Program-made: the position numbers and the translations under genes
The notes under the pieces: model-generated
What the model saw: only the letters and a program-made list of their open reading frames with translations
Databases searched by the model: none
What the model was told of the DNA's origin: nothing
Assembly: GCA_037013495.1 (NCBI GenBank)
Contig: CM072812.1
Location: 72,547,340-72,611,339 of the forward strand
Direction of reading: 5' to 3'
Length of the DNA stretch: 64,000 nt
From: Hippophae tibetana
Taxonomy: Eukaryota; Streptophyta; Magnoliopsida; Rosales; Elaeagnaceae
Shown here: positions 1 through 13,330 of the stretch, piece after piece
Position numbering within the stretch: the stretch's first letter is position 1
How the letters are laid out: each line of letters begins with the position of its first letter

Positions 1-30
1 CTTGCACCTCCTTCTATAATGTGAGCACCT

Positions 31-219
31 TCAATGTTTCAAATTTTTTAAAATCAGGAAACATTTTAAAACCCATGACAGGAAAAAAAACCATAAATAT
101 TCAAAAATGGGGAAAATAGAGCAAGACCCGAAATTCCCAGATCCTAGCTCATTCAAAGAGTGGTCATTTTCTTGAGGATTCTCGTTAATGGACATCTTAG
201 GCTCGAAACCGATATCCAT
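31..219 (-). CDS. Possible first exon of a gene running off the left edge (weak)
   Basis: On the minus strand an ATG at 219 opens 62 codons beginning MDIGFEPKMSINENPQ. The first 30 or so residues are hydrophilic and protein-like; the rest is hydrophobic and low in complexity, as if reading into an intron. A candidate donor (GG|GTCTTG) follows the codons for NFG. The DNA upstream on the minus strand (220-520) is less AT-rich than its surroundings, as a 5' leader might be. I do not recognise the protein. It could be a chance ORF, and the rest of any gene lies outside the window. Confidence 0.22.
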   Translation of the reverse strand: MDIGFEPKMSINENPQENDHSLNELGSGNFGSCSIFPIFEYLWFFFLSWVLKCFLILKNLKH

Positions 220-1420
220 TTTTCCTCAAATCCTTTGTCTTTGTAGCCTCAAAGAGAATCTGATGGTATAACCGCAACTGTGGATTAAAGTAACCCAAAA
301 ATGATAACAAAAAAGGGGAAAAAATAGAAAAAACTGGGTATAGATACTTAGATAGTACAAAAGGATAAGATCAGCTAAAAAGATGGACCCAAAAGCAAAT
401 TGATTGGTTAAGATGGTAGGAGACGAAATGGAGCCTGAATATGGCCACTCCGGCTATATGAGCCAAATCATGGACATGAGAGAAGGAGAAAATGCAGGGT
501 GTACAGCGGGGTTGGTAAGTATCGGGTACATCAATTATTATTGTTTTGATATTATTTTTATCCTAATTTTTAACTAATATATTTAAATTATTAATATTTA
601 TTTTGATTAATTTTAATTATAATTTAACAATTATTATTAAACAATTATTAAAATTGATTAAAATGAATATCATTTTAAATCCCTTAACTTAATAATAACA
701 CAAATTTACTTTTGTTATCATTTTTACTCATATTTTTAAACTAATATTTTAACTAAATTTTATTTTAAAAATATATTAATTTAATACAACTTACTATTTA
801 ATTTGAAATTTTTTTAATGTGTAATAATATATCTATGATATTTAAAAATTATTTTCGAATAATCAATTAAAACAACAATCAAAAGGTATTTTTAAATAAT
901 CAATTAAGATATTATTAATACGTCGATAAAATTAATAAAAAATAGTTATAATAATATCATTAATCAAAACAAAAAGCATACATACAATAACAAGATATAA
1001 ATAAACTAACATAAAATTTTAAATTATTATAAAAATATCATTAAATTTTATAAAAGTTAAAATTACATGAGTTGATTACCAGAATTTAACATGTGTGATG
1101 TTAAACTGTTAAAGTTAATTGTTGAATCTTACAAATAAAAGAGAACTTATTGAAGCTACATTGTCTAGTGTACCGTGATAATTTAAAAAATAATAATTAT
1201 TGAATTTTTATAGGTATAAAGTGATACTTTCTCTTCAAAAAAATTAAAAATACTCTAATAGTTTCTTAGGAGAAGGCATGGTTTTAATCTCTTGATCACC
1301 TTCCCTAACATTTGTTGACATAGTATGCTAAACGAGCTAAACGTGTGTTAAAGAGTGGCTAAAGGACTAACATTCATTATCCCATAAGGGCATAACAATG
1401 TCTTTGAGACAAAAAAAATT
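220..1420. other. AT-rich intergenic DNA, no gene seen
   Basis: The first 300 bases have a more balanced composition and could be leader or promoter of a minus-strand gene to the left. From about 540 the DNA is very AT-rich with stop codons in all frames, and I see no gene or recognisable element. Confidence 0.6.
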
Positions 1421-1900
1421 AGAGATAATATTTATGAAATATAAGAGTTAATATTACGCATCAGTAATTTTCACAAGAGAAATTGCATGAGATGAAATGC
1501 ATATGTCAATGCCAAATGGGCAGAGTTGCACAAATAATGGTGCATCATTGATTAATGCATGCTTGTAAGATAGTGTTATTTTATAGAAAACAAAATTAGG
1601 AGTGTAACAACACTCATAATGATGATGTTGATATGAATGTGTGTTGGCAACGAAAATTTTTAGAGATAATATTTATGAAATAGAAGAGTTAATATTATGC
1701 ATGATTAATTTCTACAAGAGAGGTTGCATGAGATGAAATGCATATGCCAATACCAAGTGGGCAGAGTTGCACAAATAAGGGTGCATCATTGATTAATGCA
1801 TGCTTGTAAGATAGTGTTGTTTTATAGAAAACAAAACTAGGAGTGTAACAACACTCATAATGATGATGCCAAGTATGGATGTGTGTTGGCAAAGGGTTTG
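1421..1900. repeat. Two-copy tandem duplication, about 241-bp unit
   Basis: Unit 1 starts at 1421 and unit 2 at 1662, both with AGAGATAATATTTATGAAAT. They match almost base for base through a shared stretch reading GTAACAACACTCATAATGATG and end near GTGTGTTGGCAA. Differences are scattered single bases, so the duplication is fairly recent. The 65-codon ORF in unit 2 is not matched by a coding pattern in unit 1 and is probably chance. Confidence 0.85.
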
Positions 1901-2244
1901 ATCAAACACAAAGGACTTGCATGCTTATAGGTACGAAAGTGAATGACACAATACTAACTAAGATGGAAGGGATCATATGTGAACTTCATATCAAAGAATG
2001 TAAACTCGAGAAAAATGCAAGTTTTTGGTGAATGAAACTTGATTACATGTAAGTCACACTTGCTTGTAAAACTGAAAGATAAATTAATATGTGTGCTAAC
2101 TTAAATATAAATACATTGAGATTAATTAAGCATATATGTATAATAGGTGTACGATGAAATCAGTGTTTAGACAAGAAGTTAACCTCGACACTAATACAAA
2201 ACTAGCATTTAAGAAGGCATTAAAAGTTTGTGTTAGTAGGAATC
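1901..2244. other. Intergenic, nothing recognised
   Basis: Moderately AT-rich sequence with no ORF of interest. Nothing recognisable was found on either strand. Confidence 0.5.
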
Positions 2245-2645
2245 TAACTCTAGTATTGGTTACTTATATATTGTTTATAATCAATTTTATTTGAAGATAG
2301 GAATAGGTTTTTTACTTCATAAATTCATTTTTGAATTCATCTCTTTAAAAAAAATATTTTTTATTAATTTAATCAATATTTTAGAAAAATATGTTTTATT
2401 ACATTTTATTTTAATTATTAGTTTTTGTTAATATTTTAATCTAAAAATAAAATGCTTAAGACTCTTCTAATCATCCATTATTATGTTATTAAAAAATTAA
2501 TAGGGAATTATTGATATTTACCGTAATAACAAATTATATGAAATGCAGTGAAATAACAAGGTATAATTTACACATACATAAGTTACTATAAATTTTAGGT
2601 TGGAGTGATATAGCTTCTTATATTATGAAAGATACTATTTAGTCA
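2245..2645. repeat. Dispersed direct repeat, copy A
   Basis: About 400 bp starting near TATATATTGTTTATAATCA and including ATGCTTAAGACT and GTATAATTTACACATACA. It recurs in the same orientation at 5828-6250 with many substitutions and small indels. The two copies enclose about 3.2 kb without coding sequence. They could be old LTRs of a non-coding element or two independent copies of one repeat family. Confidence 0.6.
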
Positions 2646-4030
2646 TTGTTTTGAAAAGGTAAGAAATGAGGAAATTTTTTGTTATTTAAGTAATATTTTA
2701 AAAATTATTTGGTAAAATAATATTTATGTAATAAAATAATTATTTTAAATCTTAACTAAATTTTGATTATTTAAGCCATCTATACTAAATTTTAGAAATT
2801 AATTTTTAAAATAACACCTAAATATTAAAATTTAAACTTTATAAATATTTATAATGAAAATACTATTTTATTATATTTTTTAATAAGTAAATACTCGATA
2901 TATTAATAGGTTTTCTCCGTTAGCCCTTTTTATAATACTAAGAGGTTATTTATAATTATTAAAATAATATTTTTTGTGATCAATTCAAATATTTTTATTA
3001 TAAAAATAAGCATTATTAAAAAATTCAGGTCGAATGATTTCCAACTAATTAATGACGTTCAAGTTTAATTCTAATTATTTAAATCTATTAAATATTGAAC
3101 TCTAATTAATTGAATTATGTTTAATATTATTAAAATATTATTTTATTATTATAAATTTAAATATTTTATTTATGTGATTTACCTAATTAGTTGGTATATT
3201 AGAAAAAACTATATTAGATTTAAATTTGTCCAAGAAAACAATAGTTTTCATTTTAGGTGGATTGACGAGATATTTGGCCTTTAGATAAATTGATAACGGA
3301 TTTGATATTTTAGTAATATTTTTATTAAATAAAAGATATAGATTTTAATTCATATTATTAAACTAGTACATTAATAGTTTTTATATTTAACAAAGGAACA
3401 TCAATGGTCCAATTTTGAAAAAAAACTAATTTATGAAGGATAATTTTATAACTATGATAATATTTATTATTTTATGCATTCTCTTATTAGCTATCAATAC
3501 AAAACAACATCTTATATCACTCTAGTAATTACTCTTAACCTCAGTTATCCTCTCTATGTTATCCCTCGTATCACTTTATTTCTTCATCAACCAACCAACT
3601 TTTTATCATTTATTGCATAACAATCTAAAATTTTATTTTTTTAATGAATCTATAGTTAGGCAACAATTAACTCATTTGAAGTATCTATCTTTACCTCTAA
3701 CCATCACCGCTACCAGCTTACACTGTCCCCTCATCATTTATAATCACTTTATATTATATCAAACATAAGGTGAAAATGGATTTGATCGAATACAAAGTAA
3801 TTAAAAAAGAATAAAAAGGTTAAGAAGATATGATGAAATGAGCTAATGGTAATTGTTGTTATTGGAAGAAATGATATTTTCAAATGAGTTAGTAATTACA
3901 TAACTTCATTTTTGATAAAAAAAAATATATTTTTGAATTGTTGTACCGCAAACATTAAATGGTGGTTAATGTGCAAAAAAAAATTGATAATGTTAGGTAT
4001 AAGACAAATACGAGGGTGAAGGTGGGCATG
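2646..4030. other. AT-rich non-coding DNA between direct repeats A and B
   Basis: Very AT-rich. The 70-codon (3556-3768, +) and 62-codon (3896-4084, -) ORFs look like chance: low complexity and no family resemblance. Confidence 0.5.
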
Positions 4031-4390
4031 GTTGCTAAAATGCATAAGGTTTTTTCGTAATGAAATGGATAAAAATACATGCAAGAAGATATAAAATGAT
4101 AAATATTTTCCTAAATATAAAATTTTCTTCCTATAAATTAAGTTTTTTTAAAAAAGAAATTTTATCATTGCTATACTTCTTGCTAAATTATATGACTACT
4201 AATATACATAGTTGCTAGATTGCATAAGATTATTTTCTTAATGAAATGGACAAAAATATATGAGAGAAGACATAAAATAAATATATATTTTTATAAAAAT
4301 AAAATTATCCTTCTATAAATTAGGTTTTAGAAAAAAAATTGTTTCATTGCTATATTTTTTGCTAAATCATAGGACTACTAATGTAATAGT
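4031..4390. repeat. Two-copy tandem duplication, about 180-bp unit
   Basis: Unit 1 begins at 4031 (GTTGCTAAAATGCATAAGGT) and unit 2 at 4211 (GTTGCTAGATTGCATAAGAT). Both continue through TAATGAAATGGA and CTTCTATAAATTA-like segments and end near GACTACTAATRTA. Divergence is roughly 15-20 percent, so the event is older than the 1421-1900 duplication. Confidence 0.8.
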
Positions 4391-5827
4391 TTAAAAAATA
4401 TGTCCAAATATGGACATTTTGTTTAATAAAAGTATCATTAAAATATTGAAACCAAGTGATAACTATGGGATGGAAAATTAGATATGTAGCAAGTAGATTA
4501 AATTTTTTTATGTATATATTTTGATATATTGTTGTATGTATCAATAATATTTAGTAGACAGGTGGATAAAAATGATATAAATGAATTATGAGTTTAATGG
4601 TTAAATACATGTATTTTTATTCACACATTTGACAAATATTAATTAATTACATACATAAAATTATAATAATATATGTTATATAAAATATTTTTTAAGTAAA
4701 CACAATATAACCAAAAATATTTCATATATTTAACTTTAATTCATGATAATAAAATATTAGTGTTAAGCATTATGAAAATTAAAATAAAAAGAAGTACAAT
4801 GATAAACTTAAAACTAAAGATTTTAAGATTTTGTTCATATCTTTAATGTTTTTCATATTTTAATTAACTCTAAATTTTTATTTTCTCTAATGTTATATTT
4901 TTTCACATTTTATTTTAATAATTTTTATTTTATATGAAAATTTTAATATATTTTTAATAGTTTTTTATTCATTTTTATCACTATTATCAAACTGGATCAT
5001 TTTATCAATTTCAGGAAACATACGTAAGAAGCACAAACAAAAAATATTTATATTTAGTATTTTGTTTTACAATATGTATTTTTAAATATACTCTCAAATT
5101 TAAAATCTTAAATCAAATCTTATTTTTTATATTTTAATACATTTCTTTTGGTTTTAGTTTTTAAAACTTATACATGTATGATATTAATATTTACTAAATT
5201 AATATATTTTTATATTTTTATTTATGTTAGACATTTTTTGTTATAAGTTATAATATATTAATTCTATATCTCTCTTCTAATATAACATGACAATTTTGTT
5301 TTTATTTGAGAAGAGTCTACCATAACTCTTAGCCTCTTACTAAATATATATTAAGATATATTTTTATTTTTAAATATTTAAATACAATTCTCTATTTAGT
5401 ATAAAAAAATTACAATTTAATATCCTTAAAATATTTTTATGACTCTACTATAGTCATTATTTTCAATAAAATTAATATTAATTAAAATATATTCTAGTAA
5501 CAACAATATAAGTTTTAACAATATCCTCACTTATAAAATCATCATTAACTAAAAGTTCATTATAATAGGAATAACGTTAGTTACATTCTCATTTTTTACT
5601 CAAACTATTTTTATAATTAAATGTGTAAATTTTACTTTCTTTTTACACGTAAATTTTCCTTAAAAAATATATGAAATGAGTTTAAATAAATTGAAGTTTA
5701 CAAGTGTCATTTGAAGAATAAAAAAAATCAAAAATATAAATATAGTAGAGAATATTCTTATCACTTCTCATGATAATTACAATTTAGAAAATTGGAAGCC
5801 TAAACACAGTCGGTTTGCTTCATGTAT
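4391..5827. other. AT-rich intergenic DNA, nothing recognised
   Basis: Low-complexity A/T tracts. The 60-codon minus ORF at 4362-4544 overlaps the duplication edge and looks random. Confidence 0.5.
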
Positions 5828-6250
5828 AACTCTATTGTTGGATAGTCATATATTGTTTATAATCAGTTTTCTTTAAAGACAAGAGGATGAGTTTTTTTTC
5901 ACTTGATTGATTCATTTCTTTAAAAAATATTAATTTAATCAAACTTTTAGAAAAAAAATTATTTATTACATTTTATTTTAATTATTAGATTTATTAATAT
6001 TTTAATATAAAAATTAATATGCTTAAGACTTTTTATCATTCATTATCAAAATTGACTTTAATAATAATATTGTCAAAATTGAAACTAGTATGCTATTAGT
6101 AAAAATATTATAAAATTATTGTTATTTTCCATAATAACAAATTATATGGAGTGGTGTAGAATAAAAAGGGATAATTTACACATACACAAAAGTTAATATA
6201 AATTGTTGAATGGGGTAATATCCTTTAGTTATTTATATTATAAAAAAGAT
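5828..6250. repeat. Dispersed direct repeat, copy B
   Basis: This is the partner of 2245-2645. It shares TATATTGTTTATAATCA, TTACATTTTATTTTAATTAT, TGCTTAAGACT, AATAACAAATTATATG and GATAATTTACACATACA in the same order, with an insertion of about 40 bases in the middle (TGTCAAAATTG region). Confidence 0.6.
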
Positions 6251-8585
6251 GTTAATTAAAAATATTTTTAAAAAGATATTATTTAAGTAATTTTAATAAT
6301 AAAATGTATTATTTAAAATAGTTAAAATAAGTAATAATGTTTAAATTAAGGCATTAAAATAAAAAATTTAAAACGTGTCAACTTTTAAAGAGTACATTGA
6401 CTAAAATACTTATGAAGTATGAATCCCTAAAAAATACTTTAAGCAAGGCAAAAAGTGAGGTATTAAAAAAAAATGACAAAAGATGGGTGTAATTTATAAA
6501 AATAATATTTAATGTGATGATTTATTATAATTTAAGAAAAATTGTACTAAATTATATAATTAATATTATAATGTCATTCAATTATAATTTAATTACATAT
6601 AAAAGCAATACACCAATTGGTTTTCAGTCTTATCCATAGTTTCACGTGCTCTGCTTCCCCCAACTTCAGGACTGAAATGAATCTCATGGGTAGGGAACTT
6701 TCACCGCCCCTTGCATTATTTTTGTCTACTTTTTTGTTTTCGTTTCACAAAAACAACAAAAGGCGTATGTCGCTCTCCTTAAAATTCAAACAGATGTCCC
6801 AATATTTTGGTTGGGCACAAATATCATTTATATATAATTTAATAATTCATTTAAATTAAAAAAACTTAATTTAAAATTTTAGATTCAAATAAAATTGTAT
6901 TAATGAAATTTATAATTAAATTATATTTAGATTAAAAAATATATAATTTATTTAAATTAAATTAATAAATTTTATAATTCTATTAAATTCAATTCGAAAC
7001 AAATTACTATTAAAATTTTAAATAAATAAATATTTTATTATATAATGTATTGTATTTAAATATTATAAATATCTAATTACATTAAATTAAAATTTTAATC
7101 TCCCTAACATCACTAAACAATTTGATATCATAACATTTTATCAAGCTTCTAAAATTTACGCTTAGAGTGTTTACTCTTTATTGACACTTACATGATAATA
7201 GCAATTATTCTCTCTTCGTTAGCTTCACTTATCTATTAGTATTTAATGTTAGTGGTCACTTTAATCTAGGGGAATTTGTGCATATTTTATATCATAATTT
7301 AAAAAATAATTAAACTTAATTTTAGTTTAAAAATGGGTAAATTAAAACTCATTCATCATCAATTTTTTTTTTCTTTTTCCTTCTTTTTTTTCCAACTCAC
7401 CATTCCACTCTTTCTTTACTTTCCACCACTATTTTCTTTTTCTTTCTTCTTATTTTCCAAAAGAAAACCAAAAATAAAATACTCATATCCACCAATTTTT
7501 AATAAATAATAATGTTCATTTTAATTATAAATAAAAAATAATAAAAATAATTTATATTTATATAATAAAAAAATATTTTTTTATAACAAATAACTTATCA
7601 AAATATTATTATAAAATAGTTTAAAATAATAATAATATATTATAAAATTTTAAATTATTAAAAACTTTACTAAATAGTTACAATAATTTTTATACATTTT
7701 AAAAAAATAAATTATTTAAGATTAAAAAAAATAAAAATAAATTACATTTTAACACATATCTTTAATATTATTATAATTTTAATTATTACTAAGATAACAA
7801 ATATTTATTAATAATAATTTTATTTAACTATTAAAATATAATTAATTAGATATAATTTATATATTTTATTATATTAATAATAAAAATAATAATATATTAG
7901 ATAATATTTTCACGCAAAATTTACGATATAATATGTCATGTTTGTATTGTATCTTATATAAAGTTTGATATATATAAATATTATTTTTTATATCATAATT
8001 ATTTATTAAATATAATTATAATTATATTTATTATTAATAATAATAATGTATTATATTATATTTAAAATTAATTATAAATTTATAAGATATTAATATTTTT
8101 TATGTTTATAATAATTATGTTTTGTAAAATGAGATTTTTTTTATTTTTTTTAAAAATAAGTATTCAAGTTTAAGGTTAAATTTTGCCCAAACTAAAACAC
8201 AATTCAAACACTTTCTAAACTATTACATATGATATGTTTTTTATAGACAAAATCACATAAATATATAAATATTTATTGTTATACATACTATATATTTAAT
8301 ATTGTTATAATCTATTTTTTATATATTTATTAATTTATATTATTTAATTTTTAAATTATTTTATCAATTTATATAGATATGAAACTATATTATTCAAGTT
8401 GGTAAATAAATTTAAAAATATTAAAAGTTAAAAAACCTACACAAAAATTAATTCTCAAGTTACAAGTCAAATTTTGCCTATTTTTAAACTATAACACCAA
8501 TACTCCTTTTTTTAAAGTATTATATGAGATATGTCCATTTTGGACAAAACCCCTTAATCTAGTCTCTAAAATGCAACTTTCATAA
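6251..8585. other. AT-rich intergenic DNA with one less AT-rich patch
   Basis: A patch at about 6610-6800 has a balanced composition, a CACGTG site at 6642 and an 80-codon + strand ORF starting at 6617. The ORF matches nothing I know and its tail is AT-rich, so I do not call it a gene. A pyrimidine-rich tract lies at 7360-7460. The rest is extreme A/T with no features. Confidence 0.45.
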
Positions 8586-9490
8586 ATGTAGATATTTTTA
8601 ACGTGATGTCCGACTTTGATATCAAATGGTACTAACTTATCTCATACATTTTATTAAAACTACAAAAACTAAGATTTTTTGTATAGATTTATGGCTCTTG
8701 GCAACATGACCTTTCAACTTTCTAATATTTTAGGGACTAGAGCCTCGCATTTAATATTTCAAAAATATGTTTCATTCTTGTTACTTTTATTAATAATCAA
8801 CGTTTATTAAATACTAAAAATATAACAAATAATGAGATATTTACTATTAAAATCTCTCCTAAATATCATCTTATATAATCATTTAGTATAAAAACAATAA
8901 TATAAAAGTTAATAATTATAATTATAAGATATTTTCTACCAACATCAAAACTTGAAACTCAAATATAAAATAATAATTTGATATTGTAATATTCTACCAC
9001 ATTTTCAAAATCAATGTCCACGATGGTTACTCTTTATCGACACTAATCCCACAGTTGTTCTTTCCTCTTCAGTTGTTTCATTCGTCTATAGATGTAGATA
9101 TTTGTGATGATGATGTTTGATACTAAATGATACAAAATCATTTTATATATTTTATTAAAACAATAAAAAATAAAATAATAATAATAGATTTATGATTGTT
9201 TGAGAGAACCATGGCTTCATTTAGTAATCAAAAGATTAGAGTCTTTCAATTAATTTTTCAAAAATATAATTATTTCTCGTTATTTTTATTGATGATCAAC
9301 ATTACTTAAATACTAAAAAGATAACTAATAAGATATTTGCTCCTAAACATTATCTTAAATAACCATTTGGCATAAAATTGAATAATGTAAAAAGATAATA
9401 ATTATAACTATAAGATATTTTTTTTATCTAAATTAAAACTTCAAACTCAATTATAAAATACTAATTTTAATTTGATATTGCAACATATAG
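8586..9490. repeat. Two-copy duplication, about 500-bp period
   Basis: Unit 1 (from about 8586, ATGTAGATATTT) and unit 2 (from about 9089, ATGTAGATATTTGTG) share, in order: a TTTTATTAAAAC stretch, ATAGATTTATG, a TTTCAAAAATAT box, TGATGATCAAC-like and TAAATACTAAAAA stretches, and ATAATTATAA-TATAAGATATTTT. About 75 percent identity by eye. It is non-coding. Confidence 0.65.
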
Positions 9491-10689
9491 GGATAATTAT
9501 CACTATAAGGTTAAAAAAATTAGTCATTTAGTTAATACGTTTAGCAGCAAAAAAATAAAATAATAAAAATAAAAGGCAACCTTAAAAAGAAACCAATAAA
9601 ATCCACATGTTTTGTAGGTCATTGTTATATATTATTTTAATATTTTTTTAATTCTATAAAGTTTATTTTAAATACCATTCAAATGGAAATACAACCATTC
9701 AGACTCGTTTCATCTTCAGTGCCATCCAATCAGACCACATTAAATATTATTACGTGCTATTTTATTGTTATAAATTTTAGATGTATTAATTTTTGTAATT
9801 TCTTAAATCTTTTTATTTAAAGTACTTAGCTTAATTATTTCTAAAACATATAATAAAATATAGGAAAATTAAAAAATAATAACAATAACACCCATAAAAT
9901 GGGAAATTATTATTGATCCCGTAACATTTAGCATATCTTCATATATTCTCTTGAATTTTATAAAAATAGCTATAATGTCCTTAACTTTTATAGTTAATAT
10001 CACTAATGTTCTTGAATAGTTAACCTTATTAATTTTTTATCAAATTATGTATTTTTCTTTCCTATGACTTTGATAGTGGATTATAGCTAGCTATTTTGAA
10101 ATACTAATTGTTACTTCTTATTGATTATTATTTAAAGTAAAATTTTAAGTTTCTTATTAAAACATTTATTTATCTTTATAATTTTCTTATATTTATTTTT
10201 ATACGGACTTGTGACTAATTTGTTTGTCTTCATTTTCTTGTTTATTAAGGTTATAAGTGTTATAAATAAATATTTGATTATTCAAGATTTTTAATTGACT
10301 TAAAATTGTAAGTATCATACCTAAATTTAATGGGTCTACTATGATCTTCCCTTCCGTTGTTCATTTACTTTTGCTACACCTAATATGCCTCAACTTGTTC
10401 AAACCTTCGTACCCTCCAGATAATGAAAACCTCTTGCATTCACACATAGTATGATGTCCAATTTAGACTTATTAGAGAATAAAAAAGGAGTGATTGCACT
10501 TTATTTTTTTAATATAATTAATAATTATTATAATTTTAAAAGACAACTAAGAACATTGAAGAGTTTTTAGTCGCTCATAGTTTCTAGATACATAGTTCTA
10601 GATGAATAATTTTTAGAATTGAGAGTTTCCTATTGCTAAAGTTGTGTCTAACTAATGCGAATGAGAGTTCCTTTTATAGGACAAGAAAT
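9491..10689. other. AT-rich intergenic DNA, nothing recognised
   Basis: No ORF above noise, no recognisable element and no clear repeat structure. Confidence 0.45.
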
Positions 10690-12130
10690 CTTTGTTTACA
10701 ATAGTGAGAATTTCAACTAACTTTCTATTTTTTAGCTTTTGGATTTATGCCTTTCATTTTCTTAGCATGATTTGCCGACTAAAGATGTGGATTCTACAAC
10801 TTTATTTCTCTTTGTTGTTTTCTATTTATAGTCCTTTGTATGAGATAGATGATGACGTATCTTCATCTTCTCGATATCTAATGTAGTAAATGAATTTATG
10901 ATATTTAGTGGTTTTCTTGGCGTAAAAATAAAACACCTTTCTTATTTCATGATAAATTTTTATATTGTTACTATTAAAATTTGTTTCAAACTTATTGATT
11001 TTCTCACTTTTAGTGAAGGCCATATTGCTATGTGAAGTGATTATAACTTTGCTAGTCGTATAGTTTACCTTTACTTTAGAAGAATTATCAATTTCTCCAA
11101 GTTCATGATAAATTTGACTTAACATCTATCCTTTTAGAATATAGAGTTCATCCATATTGAATTCATTTTTCTAGAAGTACCCTTGGTTTTGGGACTACTA
11201 CAACTTTTTTCATTCTAGTCCATGAGTGAGTTGAAAAATCTAAGATAGATAAGCTTGTCACTTGTAATGATCTTCTTCTTGAAGTTTTTGATAGCTTTCT
11301 TAAAAAAATTAGAAAATTAATATAACTCATTTAAATTAATTTCTGGATATAGATTCTCTATTAAACATACATGGAAATCTTTATAAATAAAAATTGAATT
11401 AGTTCCTTGAAGAATAATAAATTTATTGGCAGTAGGGATTTCTTTTTCATGGTGTAAAATTTCATATATTCGATTTGTTCTTGAGTAGATTTTCTAGATA
11501 AGTTATAGAAACTCAACCATTGTGGTTTACTTAAATTCCTATATTGATATTTTTCATGTTCAATGACCAATGTATTCCTAAAGGATATTTCCTTGAATAG
11601 TATTAGTGGTCGTAATATTTTTTCTTAGGTCTTCAACCTACTTAGTGGTGACAATTGTTGTTGTGATGTTACAGAATAATTTTTAACCATATCTTCTAGA
11701 ATTAATAGTTTTAGTACTCTATAATTGAAATAACTGCCTTCAATTTCTATTATATTAGTGAAAGTTCTGTGAGTTATTCCACTAAATCTGATAATATATT
11801 TGCTTACTTCAGACTAGTTGTTGTAAGTTTCTAGTTTTGGACCATTATAAATCAAATAAGTATTTTTTGGTATTTTTTTTCTACTTCTTTAGCTCAATTG
11901 AGTCTTTTATTTTCCATTTTAGAGGTGTTACTCTCCTTTAAATTGTTAGGTTGTTCTTTCTCATTTCAAATATTTTCTTTATAAGTTTTACATTTTTTAG
12001 AATGAATCTCTAAGGTGAATTCCTCTTTAGAGTTTTTAGACTCTAATGTTGGTTTTGAACTGTTAAGTTTTTCTATTTAATTCCTGTCTAAAAAAAGACA
12101 ACTCTAGGTATAAAATCTCGAGTTGTTCCT
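10690..12130 (-). pseudogene. Decayed minus-strand coding-like stretch, unidentified
   Basis: Several minus-strand reading segments follow each other, broken by stops and frameshifts: a Lys/Glu-rich hydrophilic part near 12000, a part near 11760-11600 containing THRTFTNIIEIEG, a part at 11570-11361 containing KYQYRNLSKPQWL, and one at 11125-10826 containing FETNFN and YHEI. Amino-acid use looks protein-like rather than random for such AT-rich DNA. I cannot name the family. A retroelement or an old endogenous pararetrovirus are possibilities that I cannot support further. No intact gene is present. Confidence 0.25.
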
Positions 12131-12648
12131 AAATAATTTTTATCTCATTTTCCAATGATGTACTTAGATAAACAGTTAATTTAAACGTGACTTTAAATTG
12201 TTTAAGATGTCGTAAATTAATATATAATACGTAAGGGTTTTTCCAAAAAAAGGTTTTTGAAATTTGACTCTTATTTATTAAAATGATGGTTTTGGTTTTG
12301 TGAACTGAATATTAAATCTAAAAATTAAAAATTAATAAAGATTATGATTAAGATTCGAATAAAATAATGATTGGAATATCATTCTTCACCACTAGCATGA
12401 TTTGCAAAATAAACAAAAGCATATCTTAATATCCTATTATTTGATTATACCAACTTAAAGAAATTCACTAAAGTAAAAATCTCCACATAGTTTTACCTAT
12501 TCTTTGAATTAAACAAGTTATTAACCCAAAAACTTTCTAATAGAAAACCTAGAATAAGCTCTCTAAATTTAATCTATCAAAAACATTCAATTTCAAAAAG
12601 AAAATTGGATCAAGGTTAAACACTGATGACTCTATGAAAATAAAGTGA

Positions 12649-13330
12649 TTAACGCACTTTTTCACTTAATATTTACTTGTTTTATTTAATAAATAGTATT
12701 TTTATTGCTAAAAAAATTAAAATATAAACTTTTTAGTGAAAAATGGTGAAAATATAATTTTTGTGATTTTTCTGGATTTTTTATGAATTTTTAACACAGG
12801 ACCAATCAGAAGTTACCACGTGGCATGTCACGTAAGCATAGGAGCTGAATGAGCAAACCACGTGGACGCCACACAAGCACAGAGAGCGAATCATGTTACG
12901 CCGCGTATGAGGAGGAGAAACACGAGCCATGCCATCTGTTCCTACGAATCACGTCGTGCCACGTGGTCCTGACTCAACGAACGTTGACACTGATCGGTCT
13001 CTCCTGCCACGCGTCGCTCTCTGATTCTCCCAATGAACTTCTGATGACACGTGTCACTCTATGATTGGTTGAAACTATAAGTTTTGCTTGTTTTGATCAT
13101 AGCCCTTGATTTGAAGCTTATCGGACGTTCCAAATCACACTTGAGCTTTATTTAAGCCCCTAATCACTCTATAAACCCTAATTTGCCTCTATTAGCATAA
13201 TTTTGGTCAGTTTTTAGTGCTAAAAAGAGAGAAAAATATAGAAAAATTCAAGAAATGACACAATTTTGGTGGAGATTCAAGAAGAAATTAATTATACAAT
13301 TCAAGAGATTGATTGTATTTCTTTTTCTAC
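12649..13330 (+). repeat. LTR-like segment (possible solo LTR)
   Basis: The segment starts near TGATTAACGCACTTTTTCAC, contains a GC-richer island, then a TATA-like run (CTCTATAAACCCTAATTT at about 13168) and an A-rich leader. The arrangement of enhancer island, TATA box and leader resembles the LTR of a plant gypsy element. No second copy, primer-binding site or coding region was found next to it, so this is a tentative call. A host promoter that has lost its gene is the alternative. Confidence 0.35.
12800..13066. promoter_or_regulatory. Cluster of four CACGTG (G-box/ABRE-type) sites flanked by CCAAT boxes
   Basis: CCACGTGG occurs at 12816-12823, 12858-12865 and 12959-12966, and GACACGTGTC at 13046-13055. 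Other ACGT cores lie at 12829 (CACGTAAG) and near 12949 (CACGTCG). A CCAAT box near 12803 and an inverted one (ATTGG) near 13064 bracket the cluster. CACGTG is the known binding core of plant bZIP and bHLH factors in abscisic-acid and light responses. Four copies in 240 bp within very AT-rich DNA are unlikely by chance. The 71-codon ORF across it is probably fortuitous. Confidence 0.55.

Noticed and set aside
12849-13064. 71-codon plus-strand ORF in the G-box island
   Set aside because: Its existence follows from the local GC richness. No family resemblance, and the same DNA is better explained as regulatory sequence.
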